Assembly: GCF_910592395.1 (NCBI RefSeq)
Contig: NC_088325.1
Span: 9,674,109 to 9,738,108, forward strand
Direction of reading: 5' to 3'
Origin: Lineus longissimus
Taxonomy: Eukaryota; Nemertea; Pilidiophora; Heteronemertea; Lineidae
DNA length: 64,000 nt
Positions within the stretch are counted from its first letter, which is position 1. Each line of letters starts with the position of its first letter. Under the pieces are notes generated by a model. The model had not been told where the DNA came from. It saw only the letters and a list, made by a program, of their open reading frames with translations, and made no database searches. The translations under genes and the position numbers were made by a program. This document shows, piece after piece, positions 47,059-56,000 of the stretch.

Positions 47059-50000
47059 GTAGAAATCGGGGGCAGTTTGACCTAAAATGAATGAGTAAAC
47101 ACCAAAAAATCACTGTCTGTGACTGTTACTCAAAGCAAAGCCGAAGCCAGGTGCTTTTATTGTAGTATCGTGATTACCCATCCTACAGAAAAACATGTGA
47201 CCAGTCACTGGAAGCTGACGCCCCCAAATTGAGTTTATGACGAGCGAATTGCCGACAAATACCAGTCTGTAATGTCTAATGAGTGGAGGAGACTGGTGAA
47301 ATAGTCTAGGTTAATTAGCGTTAGAACAGATAAGGTCAACAAAGGTCAAAGCCTCCATATCATATAATAAACACAAGGTACGCAACCTCGCATGTATTTA
47401 TACATGTGTCCATATGACGAACCTGACCTCGTCAAAGACAAACGTTTTTCAAAATGCAAATGATTTTTCACCCCAACTTTTCCGAATTATGCAAATTCGC
47501 AACAAACATAACTACAAACTTTACACTTGAGAACCGCAATCCTCAAAACATTTGATGAGAAATGGAAGTTTGTTTTGAGAATTTGTGATTTCCTTCAAAT
47601 TTTACTATCGCGCATATCAAATCGAGGCTTCACTGGTTTCCGATCCTGCTGTTTCCCTCTCGCCTTGCCAAACAGTCAATCAGCGTTCGCCTCGGGATAA
47701 ATTCTGGTTTACCCTGACTGATACCATTACCATGGCCTGCGTATCCCAAGCGATTATTTGGAATACTTCCCTTATTCAGTTGTGTAGCCTGCATTAAGTA
47801 AGGGCCAGAGGGGCCAACTTGTATGTTCTTAAGAAGTATTGGCAGTAACGTACAGACAGGTTCATGATTGCAGCCAGGAAGGGGAGAAAGAATTTTCTCT
47901 TGACACGGAATAAATTTTGAGCCTGAAATGATTGGTTAAGTTTTGCTATGCAAGAAGTTCTAAAACATCTAATGTTTTCACAAGAAATGCTTGTTTTTAA
48001 AAATTCAAATCCAATTTTTTTTTAGAATTTTCCTGCTGAAAATCTCCTCAAGTCAGATGGATTCAAGAAGTGGAAGTCGGGGACCGCTGGAGAAAAACAA
48101 GTGTCTGCAGTAATTCAGGTGACAAGATTTGTACAGCTTTGAATTATTTCCTTGCTGGTTATGCCCAGACAATTGACATTACTTGCATCTACTCCATCCA
48201 CCCTTTTTCAAGAAAGATTGTAAATTGTCAAGAAATCAGTCTAATTTATCGTCATTTTCAGCTGGAGAAGGCAGTCAAGATCAATTCGATCGATATCGGG
48301 AATGAAGGATCTGCCTTTGTTGAAGTCTTGGTTGGGAGGTCGTCCGACCTCCAAGATAAGAATTATCAGGTACGGTAAACATGGTGAAATTTTGCAGAAT
48401 CAATTCCCCACATTGCCGAGCATCTTATCAGGCCTTCCAGTTTGTCGAGCTTGCCTGTCCTGGGAAAGGAAATTTTATTTAATAAAGTTAGAAAAATGGT
48501 GTTTTGGGGTCTTTCAACAAAATATTGTTGTGTTCATCTGGTGATAAGGTGCTACAAGCATGATTTGCATCAAATTAAGAGAAAAATGGAAACCACCATT
48601 TTGGACCGAAACTCGTGTCCTTGATAAAGAGGTTGTCCATAATAGAGAGGTGTCCGCTTAGGGAGATGCCACTGTACATGTAATTGCTTCAATGTTCCTC
48701 TAGGTTCTGTTGGTGGCGTCATCCTTCATGACTCCAGGGGACAGTCGTAACGGCACCAATGGAAGTCGAGTACGCATGTTCGGCCCCGATGCCCTCAGCA
48801 AGACTGTGGCACAGGAGAAGTGGGACGTTGTGAAAGTTGTGTGTACACAACCTTTCAACAGAGTGAGTTGAGTGTTCACCATACGATCCTGACAATATCA
48901 GGCCATTTCATGCGATACATACTTACCCCCTCAATGAAACATGCGTTTCAAGGAGAAATCGTGTTGTAGGCCCTGTTTGCAAGAGGATGTCACCATAATG
49001 GAGAAGAACGGATTAAAGCGAATTTTGTACGAGTGGTACGATACCCTTACCACGCTTCCGTCGGTATCAATCAGATGATGCATCATCACGTCATATGCGA
49101 GTTTCTGAATAGAACCCTATTCCAGGCCCTATTGTCCACATGTTCATCAGGTGGAGTCTAGCCAACTGATCTGCACTAGACTTTTAAAACACTGTCGGTA
49201 GAGTGATGGCCTTATACACCAGAGGTCCCAGATTCTATCTCCGGCAGGCCCTTGGTGTTTTTCCACTGTTACAAGAGAGAAAAAGAAAATTTACTTGTGT
49301 ATGTTGACAACTTTATCATCGTTCTTCAGAGTTCACAGTATGGTCTTGGCTTCATCAAACTCCACGCACCACCCCAGCCAGGCGAGGCCTCATCACCAGC
49401 GGCCTCTGCCGAGAGCACGGAGGTAAAAAAGTTTGGTTTGTTCAAAATGAAAACTGATGATTCAAGCAAGAATGATCCTATTCCGATAGGAGGTCTATTT
49501 GCACAGAGAAACAAGCCTGATCCTGCCCCGCTTACTGGTGAGTAGATTTTGTCCCTCGTTGCATTTTTAAAAGTGGTCTCGACCAAAATTTGCCAACACC
49601 AAACATTTAAAATGCAAATCTTGCAGAAATGTAAAATATTTCACATAAATTATCAGTAAAATCTAAAGTAAGGGAGATGGTGTCCTTAATAGAGAGGTTC
49701 TGTCTACTATCTACTATCCTTATTTTGAAGAAAAACGAATATTTTTCATTTTAGGCGCAGCTGCAATGCGTGCAGCCTCGAAACTTGCCGAGGAATCCAT
49801 GATGACTACACCAGCCAAAACTCCAGCACCAAAACCAGAACGGACGCCATCGCAACACAACTCAGATAAAATGGCGGCGAAAACGACGGTAAAGTCCAAA
49901 AGATTGCTTCATCCAGAATAATATTTTATCCTCTTTTATAGCCATTTAGGATTTTGAGTTCTTTTTTCTTCTATAGAGCAGTTGATTATTTTGATGGCGG

Positions 50001-53000
50001 TGGTCAGAAATAAGGTTCCCACAGAATGAAAATGTCGTAAAAGTCATAATATTTTTGAAAATCTTTGCATGTAAAGTCATGAGTTTTTTTGGGCTATTTT
50101 AGAATGATTCTCGTCCCAACATTTTAATTTGTCACTAAAATTGAAAACCATTGTCACCCAGACTTCAATCCGTTGCCTTAAAGTTCCTTGTTAAAGAAAG
50201 TCATAAAAATATCTGTCTTTGATCATAAGAGTCATAAAAATGTCTAGTTATTCTGAATGGGACCACGAGGAAGTCCTCGCCACATTCAAAAGATGCTCTT
50301 TTCTTATATCATTTAAATGGCATCTCTCATAGCCTAATCTCAGTTTGTGTTAGATGGATTTTTCCGTCTAAAAGACGTCATCATGTTGGGGCTTTTTCTC
50401 ACACAGCCTGCACCGAAAAGAAAACATGAGGAAGAAGATGAGAAACCTGCCATGAGAAGACAAGCAACATCAGAGAAGAAGTCTAAAGACACAAGTGCTG
50501 CATCTTCAAGCTCCAGCCATCAGGATGGGCCTCCACCAACGAAAAAAGCCAAAGGTGAGAGCCCCTTCTTCTTCTTCTTCTCCTCCTCCACCTCCTCCTC
50601 CTCCTCCTCCTCCTTCTCCTCCTCCTCCTCCTCCTCCTCCTCCTCCTCCTCCTCCTCCTCCTCCTCCTCCTCCTCCTCCTCCTCCTCCTCCTCCTCCCCT
50701 TCCCCTTCCCCTTCCCCTTCCCCTTCCCCTTCCCCTTCCCCTTCCCCTTCCCCTTCCTCTTCCTCTTCCCCTTCCTCCTCCTCCCCCTCCTCCTCCCCTC
50801 CCACTCCCCCAACTTGTCTGGGAGACTGCACAGTGGGACCCTTAAAAAGGAAATTGACCTTGAAAAAAGATGCCAAATAAATTTAGTCTATTGTATTTCA
50901 GCCGCCCCCAGCAAACCATTGAAACCATTCAACAAGCTTATGGAGAATGTCACGTTTGTGCTGAGTGGATTTCAGAACCCGTACCGGGGAGAGCTGAGAG
51001 ACTTCGCCATGGAGATGGGTGCCAAGTACAAGGGTGATTGGGGCAGAGGCTGCACGCACCTGATGTAAGTTAATGTCATCTGGGTTTCCGGGAAGCATCG
51101 GGTACCTCAGGGCTATGCTGGCGGGAGACTCAGCTCCTGGAAGGTCCAACCATACGAGGCAGATCTTAGGCCAGGGTGAAGGCCAAACTTGGATCCAAGC
51201 ATTGATGATGACGCTTCAAGGGGCCAGTAGTCCATATCTACCGGCCGGCTATGGGCCAACTACTCATTCCCTTGCTGTACAGAGTTAGAGAAATGAGAAC
51301 CAGAACTCGCACTTATATGGCCTGAACCATCAAAATACCCTAAGGGTTGACCATAGGTACCACCATTTTGGCTAGACCTCCAAATCCTAAAGCAATTAGA
51401 ACTCCTTCAAAACATCATGAATGCTCATTTCAAGGGCGGGAGTCTGTTCTTTGTTTCACAGAGAACAGCCTCCAGGGTTTTAAATGAGCATTCAATTCAT
51501 TTGGAAAGAGTTCTAATTGCTTTAGGATTTGGAGGTCCAGCCAAAATGGCGGTACCTATGGTCAACCCTTAAAGAAGAAGGGGAGCTTTGCCTGCATGAT
51601 TTAAGAGCAGTAATTCACAGGGGCCCATTAGGCTACTGCAAAATACTTTCTGCTTTTATAGATGACTTTCAGGGGTCTAAAATGTCTTGTTGAGAGTTTT
51701 GGGGTTAAACACTGGCTCTGAAGGATTTTAACCCTTTAGAGCTAGTGTTTTACCCCCAAAAACCAACCTGAAATCCTTGCGGCCAGTGCCATTCTGTACT
51801 GTACTTTCAACTGGCCTAAAGTAACCAAGTGTGTGCTCTCCTTGGTTTCTACAGAGGGGTGTACCAGGCTGGAGAAACGAGATATCACATATTATATACA
51901 GTGATAAAAGTACAGTAGAACCTCTCTATAAAGGACACCCTCAGGACTGACAAATGCTGTCTTTAATAGAGAGGTGTCCTGATCAGAGAGGTCAAATTGA
52001 ACGGAAACAACCGATTGGGACAAAAAGTAGTGTCCTTAATAGAGAGGTGTCCACTAAGAGAGGTTTCACTGTACTGCATAAAACTTATATGTATTCGTTT
52101 AATCTCTTCATTTTCTTCCCTTTGCAGTTGTGCGTTTGCCAACACCCCAAAGTTCAACAGCGTGAAGGGCAAAGGCAAGATTGTGAGCAGACATTGGATA
52201 ACGGACTCGCATGAAAAGAAGAAGCTAATGCCTTGGAGAAAGTAAGTTGAGTCACTTAAACGCTTTTATTAAAATTTTACCTCGGGGCGTAAATTATAGG
52301 GCATAACATAAGAAACACAAGTGAAAACCGCATAAAAATCAAACTTATAGCAGTATGTATTTCAAATATTCCAGGTGGTGCAGGAAGAACCAATTGATGA
52401 TGTACATTGTACTGTACTGAAATAAAGTTTTGATAGTTTCTTGCTAGTTCTATTTACTCTTTTAAATGATACCCTAAACATGCATTTATTTTCACGGGTG
52501 AGTCAGTAACAATGACTCACCCGGTTTCTGTTCTTCGTTATTGTGGGAAAGTGAAATCATAATAAAAAATACTGATGAAGATTACTCATTGATTCAAATG
52601 TCACAGAGTGTGGAATTATGGCACTGGTCCCCCCACATGACCCCCCCCCCCCCAACCTATCAATGCACAGGTGGCATCGTCTGACCACATCTCTTGTTGA
52701 TTTGTCACAGTGTAGAATCAAACTGCTGGCAATCATTTTTTGAGACACCCTGTAGTACGCTTGGTTCCGGTTTTACTCGTAGGTACAAAATTGGTGACTA
52801 TGACTCGCCGAGTTCAAGTTCAACCGAGGATGACGAGGCTGATGAGGATATGGATTGGGCAACTGCCGGGAAAGCCGTCACGAACAAGAAACCTGAGCAA
52901 AAAGGTTGGTTTTGACTTCATGAAGTTCATTCAGGTCTCTGTGGAGTAATGGACGATTTATTTATAAAGACTGACTCCAACTGTATGACACTGTTCCCAA

Positions 53001-56000
53001 TAAGAGAGCACGTCAAAAATATTGTAGCTTAACCCTTTTGCTGCGGGTGATGTGTATATGCACCTCACGTACATGGTCCTATGCAGTGCAGGTGACGTGT
53101 ATACAATGTACACGTCATGCACGTCTAAAATATTCATTCACCAGCACTTGGTCACAACCTCTCTAAATACGCCAAACACGCTCGGGAATAATTATTTCAT
53201 CCTAACAGTATAGATGGCGACACTTTCGAATAGTTTCGACTGTTTAGTTAAAAGTTACCCCCACTGTTTATTATTGACATCAACTGTCGGCACAAGGTAG
53301 TGCTGGCCGAAAGATGGCTGCCGCAGCCCAATAAACATTTCATTATTGAAGAACTTGGCTGAATGAATCAAGCTGCACACTAAGAATGAGAAAGTGCTGA
53401 TCAATAACTTTCAAACTGGTCGGTTTATTATATGAAGAGCTTCTGGCAAAGAAATTTTGAGCAATTTCTGTACACAACCAATGGCAACTTATTCTTCAAA
53501 TGTCTTCTCCTTCGAAAAACCAGCGTCTCCGTCCCAAAATAAACTAAAACCAACTGCGAAGTCAAAGATCAAATATCAAGACAGCTCGACAGACATGGAT
53601 TCGGATGCGGACACAGATGACGAGATACAGCGCCATCTGGCTGCAGATAAGTAAGTCAATTTTCAGCCCTGTAACGATTTCAAAATGGGATGTGTTGTCA
53701 TTTCAGAAAAATGACGTACTTTTCATTTGTAGGCCTATCAGACAATATCATTAAATGAAAATGGGTGGCCGACAGGATGGAATTTGTCACATTTTCTATT
53801 CATATTAAAAGGGGACTGTAGGCTGGATTTAGGGAGTCAGATTGGTGGCTTTGGAAAATAAATCTCCACTGTTAACCCTTTCACTGCGGTTGACCCTTTC
53901 ACTGCGGTTGACGTGCATAGCATGTCATGTACATGGTCCCATGTCGTGCAGGTGGCCTCCTAAAATGTTATTTCACCAGCACCTGTTGCAACCTCTCTAA
54001 ATACACCAAACACACACGGGAATAATTAGTTTCATCCTAATGGTATGTATAGATCTTGATGGCCTAGTGGTTAAAGCGTGCGCCCCGTGAACGGAAGGTC
54101 GAAGGTTCAAGGCCCGCTGGTAACCTCTTTCCGATGCGGCCGGTTGGTCAGCCGCCAGCTAGATAGAGGGTACAAACTGCCTTCTCGCCAGGCACCTAGC
54201 ATTAGAGATAGAAGTTAGGAAGTAAAAAGTGTCTCATTTGCCAAAAACTGGCTGGCCCTTTCATTAGGGGTGACACTATAATAAAGAAAACTTAGTATAG
54301 ATGGCGTCACTTTCGAATAGTTTCGACCGTTTAGTTAAAAGTTAGCTCTACTTTTTACTATTGTTATCAACTTTCAGCACAGGGTGGCGCTGGCTGAAAA
54401 ATGTGTTGCGTTTTGCTACAAAACTCGTCTCTTTTTCAACAGGGCAAAAAAACAACAGAAAAAGTCGCCGGCCAAACCTGCAGCTAGAGCAGACGACGAC
54501 AACATCTACGGAGCGTCAACAGATGAAGATGAAGCGCCGGCCGTAAAAGCAAAATCCCCCGCCATGGCATCTCCATCCAAATCTCAAGACCTTCCTGATT
54601 TACCAAACTTTTTCACCAAAAAAAACTTCATGCTTTACGGAGACTTCTCAAACTCGGAACGGAAAGCGTTAAGTCGTTTCATTGTGGCTTACGATGGGTA
54701 GGTAAAAACCCCCCTAGGAAATTAGAAAAGGCGGCTAATCTGTTTGAGGTGTTTTCAGTGTACTGATTGGGTCATCCCACTGCATATATTTATGCATGTC
54801 TGCATAGGGGACAGTTGAATGGCTCAGGTGAAATTAGATTTGCACCAACTGGTCAGGGCTGGAGATAAAACTGGCTGGAGATAAAACATTTATGGCAAAT
54901 TCATTTCATGTCTTAGGCCTAGTGAATTGACAATGTAACCCAGGACGCACACCTAGGACACGAATAGTGGTCATTTCCATTTCATTCATATCCAGCACTG
55001 ATCAGTTTGCCCAAGTCCGATTTCACCTGAGCCCTTTAACTGTCACTTGTGCAGACATGCATGAAACCTTGAAGAAGTGCAACTGGTGCCAAGAGAAGAA
55101 GGAAAAGTTGCTGCCAAATTACATGTGAACAAATATTGTGCTCCACCAAAACACAAAGTGGCTTTAAAGGAGGACTATACAGGAGGAGAGGGGCTAATTT
55201 GGCCATCTTCAGGTGACTAATATACAAAGTAAGGGCCCTGGGTCATGTCAGATTCAGCACTAAATATCTTCCTCGTACAAGCGTGAATCATGTCGACATA
55301 CTGTGAGATGTGAGAGGCCCCTGGCGGTTTTGTGTAACTTTATCTTGCCTGCCTAGCTGCTGCCTATATTATCCCTTTAAAAAGTGTATAGTTTTTATTG
55401 ACTCACTCTTTAGTTGGTCAGCTGACACGTTCAAAACAGTCGAGCACTGTACTGATTAAACTGCTATATGTGTATGTTCTTTCTTTCAGGGATATTGAGC
55501 AATATATGACAGAGAAAGTCAACTATGTTATCACAAAGTCATCATGGGATGATGAATTTGATAAAGTAAGTATTAAATGAGAAGAACGCTATAACCAGAT
55601 ATTTTTGCACATTTGCCAAACTTTTTGAGAAAAATAAAATGTTCAGTTCTCAGTTTTGCCACTAGGGGGTGTCAACATTTTCGAATTCCGCAGGATAACT
55701 TTAGGACAGCTTTTCACATTGATTTCCTCTCTTGGTGGTTTATTGCTATTGGGTAGGGGAAGGTTCCTTTCGATATTCGGCGAGATGTGATTCTTGGTTT
55801 TGCCACTAGGGGGCCCTCAACATTTTCGATTTCTACACGATAACTTGAGAATGGCTTTTGCGAGTGATTTTTTTTTGTGGGAATATTGGGGTGTAGTCAG
55901 GGGAGGTGCCTTACGATAGCGGGTGTGAAGTGATTCTCAGTTTTGCCACTAGGGGGCCATCAACATTTCCGCAGGATAACTTGAGAACAGCTTTACACAT

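Noticed and set aside
50347-50880. 177-codon Ser/Pro-rich plus-strand frame and long Arg- or Glu-rich minus-strand frames
   Set aside because: They are XRCC1 exon 7 running into the (TCC)n/(CCCCTT)n intron tract, or that tract read on the other strand. Splice sites at 50554/50902 and homology exclude them.
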